Assembly: GCF_048128805.1 (NCBI RefSeq)
Contig: NC_136000.1
Location: 13,412,854-13,476,853 of the forward strand
Source of the DNA: Centroberyx gerrardi
Taxonomy: Eukaryota > Chordata > Actinopteri > Beryciformes > Berycidae
Direction: 5' to 3'
Length of the DNA stretch: 64,000 bases
In this document: one piece after another, positions 34,615-48,000 of the stretch
Position numbering within the stretch: the stretch's first letter is position 1
Layout of the letters: the number at the start of each line of letters is the position of its first letter
The notes under the pieces: generated by a model
Databases searched by the model: none
What the model was told of the DNA's origin: nothing
The model's input: only the letters and a program-made list of their open reading frames with translations
Program-made: the position numbers and the translations under genes

Positions 34615-37600
34615 ATGACAATCACCTACTCACGCAGGGTTGCTGATGCAGGCCTGGGCACCTTCTCTCACCTGCTGCTGCGCTGGAAGGGAAGCATCTA
34701 CAAGCTGCTCTACAGGGAGCTGATCATCTTCACTGTTCTCTACTACTTCTTCAGTAGTGTTTATAGGTAGAGGCGATATAAATCTCAATATTTAGCTTTC
34801 ATGTCCATCAGTCTGTAGACATAATTCTCTATTCAGTACAACACAGCAAGTCTTAGAGTACCGCATCTTTTAGCTGTTGGTTCTCCTCACTATTTTCAGT
34901 TGTGATGGAAGTGACTGAAGAGATGTTTCCTTCACCAGGTTTGTGCTAAATGACGACCAGAAGAGGCTGTTTGAGAAGCTGTCCATATACTGTGACCGTT
35001 ACGCACAGCTCATCCCTGTGTCCTTTGTGCTGGGTGAGTTGGGGCTGATCGTTTCTCTCCTTGTAAGCTCTCACTTACTCTCCTACAGCACAATGGTCCT
35101 TAATTGCAAACTTATTCTAAGTGAAGTTAGTAAAGTGTTGTGTTTCTTTAGACCCAAATGATCTTTGGGGCGGTTACTGACAAAGATAATTAAACCTAAT
35201 CTAAAACTGGGGAATAGTTGATCTTATAGGCTTTATCCAAGACTTTGCTCCTGGAGGTTTACATCTAATTCTTTCCATTTTACATTTTTACCAGGTTTCT
35301 ATGTGACCTTGGTGGTGTCCCGCTGGTGGGGTCAGTTTGAGAGCGTACCCTGGCCGGACCGCTTGGCAGCGCTGGTGGGCGGGCATGTCCGAGGTGTCGA
35401 CGAGGCTGCCAGGTTGACCCGCCGAACCCTCATGCGATACGCCAACCTCTCTGGTGTGCTCATCTACCGCTCTGTCAGCACAGCAGTCTATAAGAGGTTT
35501 CCCACCATGGAGCATCTGGTGCAGGCAGGTACGGTGGGTGTGGCACCACAGCAGGACTCACTGCTCTTAGTCCCGCCAGTCTTATCACAGAGGCTCCCAA
35601 AAGTGTGCAGACAGTCCAAAACTACTGGCCCATACTCTCACTGACTGCACCACTTGAAAGTCTTGAATAGGTGGAACAAACCTAGGGACCCAAACTCAGG
35701 ATTATCTTTGGGCTGACGTCCATTTTCTGACTGTTTATGTCATTATAAGGAGGTGGGGCTCTTACTGTACATACTGTATATCACAACAGAAGTCTCATGT
35801 GAAAACAGTCAGGTATCTAAATTAAAATGACAGATTTAGTGTAATTATACAAGTTAATTACACCAGCTTCTGACCTCAAGTTCACAATAAAAGTGCTTTC
35901 TCTCTTTATATCAACCAATTTCCAAAGGAGAGTTTTGGATCCTGTCTTCCCCATGCTGTGTCTCTCCCTCTCAGGTCTGATGACATCAGAGGAGCTGAGG
36001 CACCTGGAGGACTTGCCCTCGCCTCATAACAAGTTCTGGGTTCCCTGCATGTGGTTCGTCAGCCTCGCTCTGCGGGCGCGGACCGAGGGCCGCATCAACA
36101 ATGACGTGGCGCTCACAGCCATTCTCACTGTAGGTCTGCATGTGCCTCTGTTTCCAGGCTATAAGGGGAATGAACATCATTTCTTTTACGCAATTTTACA
36201 TTGGCACCATTTTTTTATCACACCGTTGCATGTCCTGCTTTTTCTTCTCTGTTTAGGAGTTGAATAGTTTACGGACAAAGTGTATGAAGCTGTATGGTTA
36301 TGACTGGATCAGCCTGCCTCTTGTCTATACTCAGGTTTTGTTTATATATTTTGTAGTGATAGTAACATATAGCTTAGTAATAGACATAATAAGCTCAGTA
36401 GTTTTTCTGTAGTGATAAAATGGCCAATGATTAGGTATTAAATAAGCTATAACATTGCTAATGATACTGACGCTTTGCTAATATTACTGGTCTTCTCTCA
36501 TGTATTTGCCATTATAAAATATCTAATTTTGTGTCCTCCAACATTCATCTAACTGAAATAATTAACTCAACCTGATCAAAATGTGCAGTTTGACCCACAG
36601 ACAAACAAGTAATCAGCAAAAATACAACAAAACCACCTTGCACCAGATTTTGCAATGGAAGTTTCTCTCAGTTAGCTGTGTACTGCTATCAGACTTGAAT
36701 GGTGTCTTTCAATCAGGTGGTGACAGTGGCTGTCTATAGTTTCTTCCTGGCTTGTCTGATTGGTCGTCAGTTCTTGGATCCGGCCCAAGGCTATCCTGGT
36801 CATGATCTGGACTTCTACCTGCCTGTTTTCACCCTGTTGCAGTTCTTCTTCTATGTTGGCTGGCTTAAGGTGAGACAAAGCACATTGATTATACGATTCA
36901 ATCACGTTTGTGCTGCTTGGTGATGTTGATTGATTGTGTTGGCATTTTCTCTTCATGGTTTCAGGTGGCTGAGCAACTTATAAATCCTTTTGGTGAAGAT
37001 GATGATGACTTTGAAACCAACTGGCTAGTTGATCGCAATTTACAGGTTTGGATCCAGACTAAACTATTTGCCACTGCTTCATTAAGTGTAAATAGTGACT
37101 GCCTTGTTCTACCTGCTGTCCTCTACATTGTCTCCTAGGTGTCCTTATTGTCTGTGGATGAGATGTACGACAGTCTGCCGCTGATAGAGAGGGACAAGTA
37201 CTGGAATGAATCTGAGCCCCAGCCTCCTTACACTGCAGCCAGTGCTGAGCACCGCAAGCCCTCCTTCATGGGCTCAGCTCTGGATATTAGGTACGATAAT
37301 CTTTTTTTACTCGCATATAATTGTGCTAGTTAACAGTTGCTAACTATCCCTTCTCTAAACTAGTGTGCCCAAGGAGGAGATGGAGTTTCAGTCCAATCTG
37401 GAGCAGATCAAGGAACATGAGGAAGCCAACTACTCCACCCCGCTGCTGGGAGGTCTGGGTCGGCTTCTAGGTGTCCAGTCCCCCAGCTTCCCTCGCTCCT
37501 CCCGGGTCTCTCTCCTGCGCCGCCGCCCCGGGGCTCCACTAAGCCGCTTCCCTCTTTACCTGCACCCAGAGGCCCCATCGACCCCGAGCCAAGTCCGCCA

Positions 37601-38441
37601 TCCCCTTAACCACGAGCGAGATCCGGACTACGCCTTCTCCTCCATGCCCTTGTACGAGCGGCCTGGTTTCTACAGCTGCCCGCAAACACCGATCCACTGC
37701 ATGCCCCCCGCCGTGCCGCGCCCCCGGCCCACCCGGCGACCTCAGGGTGACTGGGACCGCAGCTGCAGCTCCCTCGCCCCTCCGATGGTGGGCTCTCAGC
37801 TGCTGCCTCCGGACACCCCCAGCCACGTCCCCCCGCCGCCGTCCTCTGCGTTCCCCTGGCTGGGTGAAGACGGCGAGGTGCCTGGTGTCCCGGCCTTCTC
37901 CTTCCCCGACCTTGCTCCTGAGCTCTGCCCAATATCTAAACTCAGGCCCGGGCACGGCCTGCTGTCCCGCCGCCCCCGGCCTCCTCGCCTCACTCTGGAC
38001 ACCCTGCCGTCGGCCGACAGCCAGCCCGGACCCCTGAGCGCCCGGGGGTTGGCAAGTGGAGGGGAAAGGGTTTTCTCGTTCACGCCTCCCTCTCGCGCCG
38101 CAGCAGCAAATCCCAATAATCCCAGTAACAGCTCTACCAGCATTAATGCAACAAGCACCAACAGCACCAACACTTCAGCCAGTCTCTGCAACGGAACAAG
38201 TCACAGCAACTTTACTAATCACGGGAATTTCAGCACCACCATGCGAGCGAGTAACGGGGGTACGAATGGAGGGCTGAGCAATAACATGAACACAGTTTCC
38301 ACTTCGGGGTCGTCTCAGCAAGAGGCCAATCAGCAACACTCGCCCAATGATTCAGGAATCTCATTGGCTGAGGGGGACCTGTTGAGAGTTTTAGTGGATA
38401 GCGGGGCGAACAAGGGTTCTGGAGGAAGGGAGCAGGACTGA
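34615..38441 (+). CDS. best1: Bestrophin-1 chloride channel
   Basis: Bestrophin-1 is a pentameric calcium-activated chloride channel of the retinal pigment epithelium and other membranes. Nine coding exons give 725 aa: 34615-34766, 34939-35033, 35295-35528, 35975-36129, 36257-36334, 36717-36869, 36965-37045, 37139-37290 and 37364-38441. The first eight have the human exon sizes (152, 95, 234, 155, 78, 153, 81, 152), so residue numbers coincide. Neck residues Ile76, Phe80 and Phe84 are present, as is Ala195. The aperture residue 205 is Val (Ile in human). The calcium clasp EDDDDF is at 300-305, and [20 protein letters not shown] matches the C-terminal wrap. The tail is longer than human (585 aa): it keeps [15 protein letters not shown], is proline-rich, then Asn/Ser/Thr-rich, and ends near [19 protein letters not shown]. 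The ATG at 34615 lies in an exon starting at 34484, so an upstream non-coding exon exists. Confidence 0.96.
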
Positions 38442-38807
38442 GAGAGGAGAGTGTGACGTTCTGTTTATCTGTCACACATAGCATGTCTGTTTGCTGAAAA
38501 TCTTTCACAATGGCCAGGTACTTGAGAATGAAATATATTCAACTGGAAATGTATTCTAGTCAATAAGTCATGGAGCCCTACACACAATCAAAAGTATCTG
38601 TTGCAAACAGAGTTGATCTCTACTTCCTGGTGGGCGCTTACAGAACAATTAACCTACTTATGTAAAAAGCACCTTATGGGATTTATCCGTCAACATTTGA
38701 AGGGGAAATTAGAAATAGTGTGGTCTACAGCGACAAGGAGCCAAACTGTGTATATTCTAACTCAGCTGTTTTCTTAGTATTGTTTCCATTAAGGCACACT
38801 CCTCTTT

Positions 38808-38813
38808 AATAAA
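38808..38813 (+). terminator. BEST1 poly(A) signal AATAAA
   Basis: A canonical hexamer lies about 370 nt after the BEST1 stop codon. Confidence 0.6.
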
Positions 38814-39107
38814 CATTAAGTATCACGTTATGCTTCTTTTTTTATTTCCACCAAACAGCCAATATTTGAGGTTTAACAACCTTAACAATCCAGGAAAGAT
38901 TTTTCAAGGCCGCTCTGAATACCTTAATAAAAAGTAAAACCTGACATAATTTAATATGTTTATTAATACCATATTAAATAATTACACAAGAAGAGATATG
39001 TACACTCAAACTCAATTACACACCACTTTTGATAAAACATAGAAATTGAGGCTATACAGAGTGAAAAAAGGATCCTGTCCACCCAGCAAACAGTTGAAGG
39101 AATGTGT

Positions 39108-39180
39108 GTTTTGATGATGATGATGGATTTGACCTGCTCATCCAGATCAGTGTGTTCAGATAACTTAACATTATGACTCA
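39108..39180 (-). pseudogene. Relic of ferritin heavy chain exon 4
   Basis: The minus strand encodes [19 protein letters not shown]. This aligns without gaps to [19 protein letters not shown] across the exon 3-4 junction of the FTH1 gene in this window. The core CTGGATGAGCAGGTCAAATC is identical over 20 nt, and 33 of about 39 flanking positions agree before similarity stops in an ATC repeat. It lies about 0.8 kb downstream of true exon 4 (39842-40000). It has no splice context and cannot encode a ferritin. I infer a decayed partial duplication. Confidence 0.6.
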
Positions 39181-39584
39181 TTTAGAGGAACCAGTCTAAA
39201 GTCAACAGTCAAGGAAAAGTAAAAAATAATATGCAGTTTGCTTACAACACATTTTAACTCCTAAAACTGACCCATTTAAAGGAGCACACTTTCGTGGCTA
39301 CACTTCCAAGCGGTTCAAAATAAATTTTGAATTAATCATTACATACATATTGCTCAAACAGATGCAAATATTTCAACACAAATACATTAGATTTTTTGGT
39401 TTTACCCAACATACTTGAAGATACAAGAACATTGAAAGATCAGAAAAAATATATCTGAGTGTGTATAAACACAAAACTGTGAATAATTCTAGGTGAGACC
39501 AGTTAAGTATTTATTTTTGCAAAAAATCTCTGATCGTGATCTATGGCTATGGCTTTTGCACGTTATGCATTTTGGTTGCTAGCT

Positions 39585-39596
39585 TATATATATCTA

Positions 39597-39676
<80 letters not shown>

Positions 39677-39720
39677 TAGATAGATAGATATATATATATA
39701 GATATATATATATATATATT
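39585..39720. repeat. (TA)n/(TAGA)n microsatellite
   Basis: About 135 nt of TA dinucleotides includes short TCTA and TAGA interruptions. It lies downstream of the FTH1 stop codon, probably in its 3' UTR. The Tyr/Ile frame across it is not a gene. Confidence 0.95.
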
Positions 39721-39841
39721 CTTTTTTTTTTTTCATTATAATGCAGAAGACATGTATTATAAGCTATATATGGCAGGCATAGGGACAGGCAGGCATGCAA
39801 AGGTGACCAGGACAACCATCTGCACCACAGAAATGCGTAGT

Positions 39842-41792
<1,951 letters not shown>

Positions 41793-43171
41793 GTTTCTGT
41801 ATAAACAAAATAAAGAGGCCGAACATTTTTGCATGGCAGTTTTCTAATGATCAAATGTTAAGTCATCACAATGCTGGCTAGGCACATGATGTATACAAAC
41901 AAAAGATCATTACAGTAACTACTAAAATAAGATATAACTGACACAAACCACCACAAACTACCAGCACTGCTTCAACATTGGCAATGTCAACCTAAATTCT
42001 ACAATCTGCATTGCAACCCCACTATAATCACTCTTTGTGAATTTCTGGATTGACTTCTGTAAATGACAATATTGCTGGCCCTGATAACAAGCCTACACAA
42101 CATCTTTACACACAAACCTAAGCATGCTGAGATGTTAATTACTAAATAACTGAGGAACCAAATGTGATAGCAACTGCTTTATTATTCCAACGCAATTGTT
42201 AACCAATATACCTAACCATAAGCTAGTAGAAGGAGATGATTAAGTCCAAAAATTCACAGTAACTCTATGTTTGGGGAAAAAAAAAAACAAAGAGAGAAAG
42301 AAAAAAATGAAAATCAATTTGATGAAGTCTCTCTCTGTACAGGCATATGATGCGTTTCACCTTCAGCCTGCACTCAGGGGCAAAACTCTACATTTACACC
42401 AGTCCAGACAGACCTGCATCTCCCGATATAAAGGCCCAGGAAACTGACACACGTGAAACGTTAGCATAGGTCAAAGGCACAAAAGGGAGGTTATTCAATT
42501 GATCACCACGAATTAATCGCTATCAAAGTATTATTATAATATTGATATTACACGCCAACAGTGAGCAGCAATAGGTGGTTACAGACAGTACATTTTGTCT
42601 GTATCAAAAAGCTCTAAGAAATTAGTGGCTATCTTTTCTGTCCCTTAACCAGTGTTACTTCAGTGTTATTCACTTTTGTTAGTTAACGTTACCTGTGTGG
42701 TTAGCACATTTTGTAGTGGCAAATGTTCAAGTGTAGAAACCAATTAGCTTTATACTACACAATCCTTTGAGACAAAATAGGTTTCAAGACAACACTTTCG
42801 TGAAGCGTAACACCATGTGGCTGTGAATGTACGGACGATGAAGTTAGCTTGCTTAGGCAAAGTAGGTCATGATTGTAGTGATGACAATGGTCGCCAACAT
42901 TAAGGCTAGCTAAACACTAAATTATGTAACGCTAAAAATTAGCGTTGATAATAACACTGATTCTGTTGGTCGACCAGGTTAGACAGTCAGCATTGATACA
43001 AAGAGTTTTTACAGTCTATGGTTGCAACACAATGCTAGCTTGAGGTCGTTGACAAGAAGGGTAAAGCTAGCTCCATAAATGCATCATCTTCAATTCAATA
43101 ACACAGCTAGCTAATGTTATGTTAACTTGCAAGCTAGAAGATTGGACATTCAGATTTGTATGCAAGCTTAC

Positions 43172-43400
43172 CTGGTTTCCCGATTTCGATCCCGCGTTGC
43201 ACAAAAGTATGTAACGTTAGCTCTGGACGCTGGTAACGTAAGGTTTATCAAACCTCCAACTACAAAAGTTGTCTAACGTTGAGCTAGAAGGCTAGCTGTC
43301 AGTAGAGCAGACACACTGGCGCGCACTGGACACAACGTTAGCAGTTGATAGTAAAACCTCCCACAGAACTTAAAGGGACGGGATGGGTGTTGACACCAAA
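43172..43400 (-). promoter_or_regulatory. FTH1 promoter and non-coding leader exon candidate
   Basis: On the minus strand a CpG-containing block ends at a good donor, GGAAACCAG|GTAAGC (exon end 43172). It also contains several AACGTTAG motifs. It is the only strong leader candidate upstream of the split FTH1 5' UTR. The transcription start is not defined. Two CAGTG motifs occur, but neither is flanked by pairing arms of an iron-responsive element. Confidence 0.45.
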
Positions 43401-44931
43401 ACTACTGAATGGACATTTGGCTGGTGCAGTTTTGTCTGCGTGATTACATGATTACTTATGCGACTTACAAACATGAAGGCATCTTTTCACTTGACATAAC
43501 ACATTTGTTTGCAGCAGACGGACATCAAGCAGAATTTACTTACCTTCTGGTTTGTTTGTTTTCAAAATAAAGGTTGTAATGTTAAACACTTGATACCTTT
43601 CAAACCCAACTAATGTAGAAATGGTTAGAAATTCATAAAAAAATCAAAAAGCTGTTTTTAAACTATTTTCTGACTCATATGCCCGAGGACAGTTACTGTG
43701 CAGTCATTTTTAAATTTATGTAAAATGTTAAAATCTCATTATCATCTTTCACCACCCATAATCACTAATGAATCCTATAATTTCTATAGGGACTGTCTGT
43801 GGTACTCACTAGTACAAACTGAGTTTACATGTTTTTATCTCCTATGGTATCACTATAATAATCATATAGTAGTAGTTTTGCTGTGTAGTTTTGCTTAGGA
43901 AAAGAATAACATTAGTCCTATGAACACAAACCTTTTTTTGCCTTTTCCAAACTTAAAATTTAAGGAAATGGGTAAAATTAATTATTTTCCTTGCTTGATT
44001 TTGAAAATCAAAAGTCAAAGTGGTTTTATAAAAGGTCAAGAAAGGAAATTGGACGCATTTCATTTCAGAAAGTTGGCCATAATGTTAAAATCTACAATCT
44101 ATTGTACAGCTGTTAAACAGGTCCACTTTCAATTCAGTTTCTAACAGAACATTCCCCAAAAATACAATGATATGCTTTTTGCTAGGGCTTTCAGCCCAAT
44201 AATTAATGTACTCCTTAATGAGTCAATTTCCATCGTTTTATTTTGAAGGCAAAATCACCAGAAGTGATCTTACTGCGGACACACCGCAAATGAGTTCATT
44301 TACAAGCACACCTATATTTCGTTATTATTAGGGATATTTACCATTGGGACACGAAGATGTGTATTAACAGTTTATATTACCTATACTATCCGTGTAATTT
44401 CTTTGGTGTAGGTTCTGGATGAAGAATGGGTCGTTATTTACCAAGTACCTAGCCATTTAAATAAATATATATTTTCAGTTAGGATTGTATTTGAAAGATG
44501 CTAATTGCAAGATTTTCAGCTGCAAACCCCATCTTTAACGCATACACGTTGATGAGGAGAAAACAGTTTGATACTTAGCTGTCACACATTGTCAAATTAA
44601 TTCAGAGCATTACCTGCTAATTTGAGGGACTCATAACCCTAACCCTTTAAATTAAATCTCTAACATGGGACTTTATGGAAATGCATCACTTGAAAGATTA
44701 TACAAATTCGAGGATTTACAGGCCACTTTTGTTATGATGTTTACACACAAGACAAAAACAAAGCATCAATTTACATTTATTTATCACCTAAAACCATAGT
44801 AGTATTTTACAAAATATTCCAAATGCTTAAATCTTAACAAAGATGTTACATTGAAAAGTGGAAAAAAACAAAATCCTGAGAAAAAAACTCCAGAAAAAAA
44901 CAAAAAAATCCCATTCCAAGGAACACTCTAC

Positions 44932-44937
44932 TTTATT
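44932..44937 (-). terminator. INCENP poly(A) signal AATAAA
   Basis: On the minus strand TTCAATAAAGTA lies about 90 nt after the INCENP stop codon. Confidence 0.65.
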
Positions 44938-45022
44938 GAAGACAGATATTAAACTTTATACAAACAGTTTAAGAGAATAAAGAAAGATATTAAAAGAAAC
45001 CCCTGACCCCATTTCCCAGTGT

Positions 45023-48000
45023 TTAAAAGTGGTTTCCAATTCGAGGTGGTGAGTGCCAAACTGCAGAGCTGGTGCGTTTGAAATAGCGAGGTTTGCTCTT
45101 ATAAAAGATGTTCTCCAGCTTTGGTGGTTCAATCGCTCCGAAGAACGAGTCGAGATCGGGAGGATTGAAGTACTGTTTCATGATGGTCTGCTGCAGATTG
45201 TGACCTTGGAAGAGGAAAAAAAAAAGTGTTAAATTTAAGCATGATGTACAGACTATATACAGACTGCATCGTCATGAGTTTGAAATGATAAGGTTGTATC
45301 TGCGTAGAGTGCAGCTCTGAGATACTGAGCGTCCCGTCTGGCAAAACTGTTATGTACTCTCTTTTTAGATATTTAACCCTAAAAAGGTTCTTTAAAAAAA
45401 TAACAAGACACCACAAGCAAAGTAACATTCAAAGATCATGAATATGTGAATAACTCAATTTTGATTCCAAACTCACGCATTACAAAGTGTGTCAGAGTAA
45501 AATGGATTCATAATCTATAAGATTACAGCGGCTCAGACACATTGTGAAGACTGAACAGACATGTATCATCATAATAAATAACAAGTACAATAGTTCATGC
45601 ATACCTTCTGCCCATGATGGTATTGGTTTCCTTGGTGCGGACTCGTCATCGGTCGAGTCGTCACTATTTTGGTCCATCCCATAATCCTCAGGGTTTTTGC
45701 TCAAAACAACAGGTTTGTTGCCGCCCTTAGGAGTGATGCTATATGACTGAGGAGATTGCTGCAGGAAAGGACAAAATATGTATTTTGAAGCATTATTTGA
45801 ATTCTGATGAGAAACTGATCCGTTTGGTGTAACATTTCTACCTAGGTTTAAGACAGAAATGGATAAAACGCATATACCAAAATACTATAAAATGACTGCC
45901 ATCTCATGCATGATGAAGTTATATCCAACACGGCACACTTTACCTCAATATCCACAGTCACATTCAGGCCGCCACCCTTTCCTACAGGCGTCTTCATTAC
46001 AGTACGCTGAGAGGATCGAGAAGAAAAGTGGTACATATCAGTCTTTTGATCACTGCATAACATAGCAGACAATAAAATACCTTCATTCAACTAAAATCAT
46101 GCATGTGTATTGTTAATACTGAAATAGTTGTTAAAACTGCAATAATACATGCTTGTACACATTTTCTCTATGCCCAATAAAGTTCAGTTTGTGCTAATAA
46201 CCGTTACTGACTCTCTCACACACACACAAACACAGGCAATAAGCTTTTTTTTTTTTAAGTTCAATTCCACAATATTTCTTATTGTTTATATCTCGGTCTA
46301 GGTTTAAGATGAAAACTGATTAAGTACCAAAAGGTTAATATAAAATGTTTGTCCTCTTATTTTCCAAGTGGCTATGGTTAGATTTATCACAGGACTCTCC
46401 CTTTACCTCGATATCCACAGTCACATTCAGGGCAGCACCCTTCCCTGCAGGGGTCTTCATGACAGAGAGCCGAGAGGAGCAAAGAGAGAAGTGGAGCACA
46501 TTTAGTTCATACATCACTGATGATGAAACGTCCTCCATAAGGGATGCCTGCACCTTAAGGCCTTTATCGAACGTCTTAACAAATGATACAAGCTTAAGGG
46601 GGAGAACAATGACCCTAGTGCTCAAATGTTTTTTCCTATGCCCAAGGAAACTTCAGTGAGTTGGTAAACATTTACTACTGCATGTGTTGTTGTATTGCAT
46701 TATTTGGATTTTTATCAATTCCAGGTCTGCTTTTCGCTTCATTGTCAATTCTCAATAATTTTTTAAAAAAGTATCGTGGTCATTTTTAAGAGAAATATTT
46801 TTCATGTTCACTACGGTGCATGGACACATGATCCCATGTCATAGGCCATTGCAATGTATGCAAATTATTAAATTGAAAAGAATTCCCCTTTAAGGCAACA
46901 TTTACTAACATTCAAGTGTTAAACCCAAAATTAATATTATTTCTTTCCCGCCCGCTCACCTGAACATCAGCAGCAGTAACATTCTTGGCAGCAGCCGCTC
47001 TCTGCTTGGCAGCTTCTCTCTCTTTAGCAGCTTCTCTCTCTTTAGCAGCTTCTCTCTCTTTAGCAGCTTCCCTCTCTTCTGCAGCCAATCTCTGCTGCTC
47101 CTCCTAGTTTAACAGGAGAATAATGTATTCACATTTAAAATTTGGATGAGTTATTTTTGTTCATCAAGCAGTTGTTACATGGGGGAGGGGGTAACTATAA
47201 ACGACAAATGAGCTATGAATCATTAACAATATCTATGGTTGATAAATGCAATTTGATTTTTATGCACTTTCCTCTGAAGGCTCTTTGTCATCTATTTGGT
47301 ATCAGTTGCTCCAATGAAGCTGCTCTGTGGCCAACAGTATGAATGTGAAGTAAAGCATTGCTGGAAAAAACAGCATGTGTGCTCTGCAAACTTGATAAAC
47401 CCTGGATAAATGAAGGTTAAATAAATAAATATATAGCAGGCCTGTAAATCATTGCCAGCACGGTGTTACTGACTTGAAGCAAGACTGTTGTGTCCTGAAA
47501 TGTGTACATATTGTATATAATCTAATGTGTGCCATTGTTTTTCTTATCCGATGTCTGTACACTGTAAAACCAATTTCCTAATGGACTAATAAACAATGAA
47601 ATAACCCTTTGAAGTACATGTTAAAGACATTTTGGTTCCCAATTTCAGATGCTTACCCGCTTTCTCCTTTCCTCAAGCTCCTTTCTTTTCTCCTCCAAGT
47701 CTCTCCTCTCTTTCTCTCTTGCTGCTCTCTCTTTCTCTCTTGCTGCTCTCTCCAGTTCCCGCTGCAGAGCCAGAGCCTTTTCTTTTTCTGCTCGCTCCCT
47801 GAAGAACAGGATTCAAGTCAGCAAAACAAACTCTGAACGAAAATAAATGCAATTCCTACCAGTCCACACTTAATTACCACCTTCACCAACGCAAATTTCA
47901 ATTTAATGAACTGTCATCATGCTCAAAAGATAAATAGGCTAGTTAGTTATGCTACTACTGTACCACAGTTACATTAAAAATAAATGACCAACCTTTCAGC

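Larger units (their letters stand above)
38442..39841. other. BEST1 and FTH1 3' UTRs (convergent)
   Basis: BEST1 (+) and FTH1 (-) converge. AATAAA at 38808-38813 fits BEST1. TTTATT at 39510-39515, read on the minus strand as AATAAA, fits FTH1 and would leave the AT microsatellite inside its 3' UTR. A decayed ferritin exon fragment lies at 39108-39180. No other gene is seen. Confidence 0.6.
41793..45022. other. FTH1 5' leader intron, promoter and INCENP 3' region
   Basis: From 41802 to 43171 lies the probable FTH1 5' UTR intron. A leader exon and promoter follow at about 43172-43400. From there to 44930 is AT-rich spacer with no gene recognised, including TAACCC-type telomere-like repeats near 44635. 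The INCENP 3' UTR occupies the end, with its poly(A) signal at 44932-44937. Confidence 0.55.

Noticed and set aside
36672-36956. 94-codon minus-strand frame over BEST1 exon 6
   Set aside because: It is antisense to a confirmed BEST1 exon and has no recognisable domain.
37539-38191. Long minus-strand frames opposite the last BEST1 exon
   Set aside because: The region is GC-rich and codes for the BEST1 tail on the plus strand; the antisense frames are shadows with no family match.
39594-39815. Tyr/Ile-repeat open frame
   Set aside because: It is a translation of the (TA)n microsatellite downstream of FTH1.
41955-41985. CAGCACTGCTTCAACA resembling an iron-responsive element
   Set aside because: The similarity to the IRE arm is on the plus strand, whereas FTH1 is on the minus strand, and it lies inside the leader intron.
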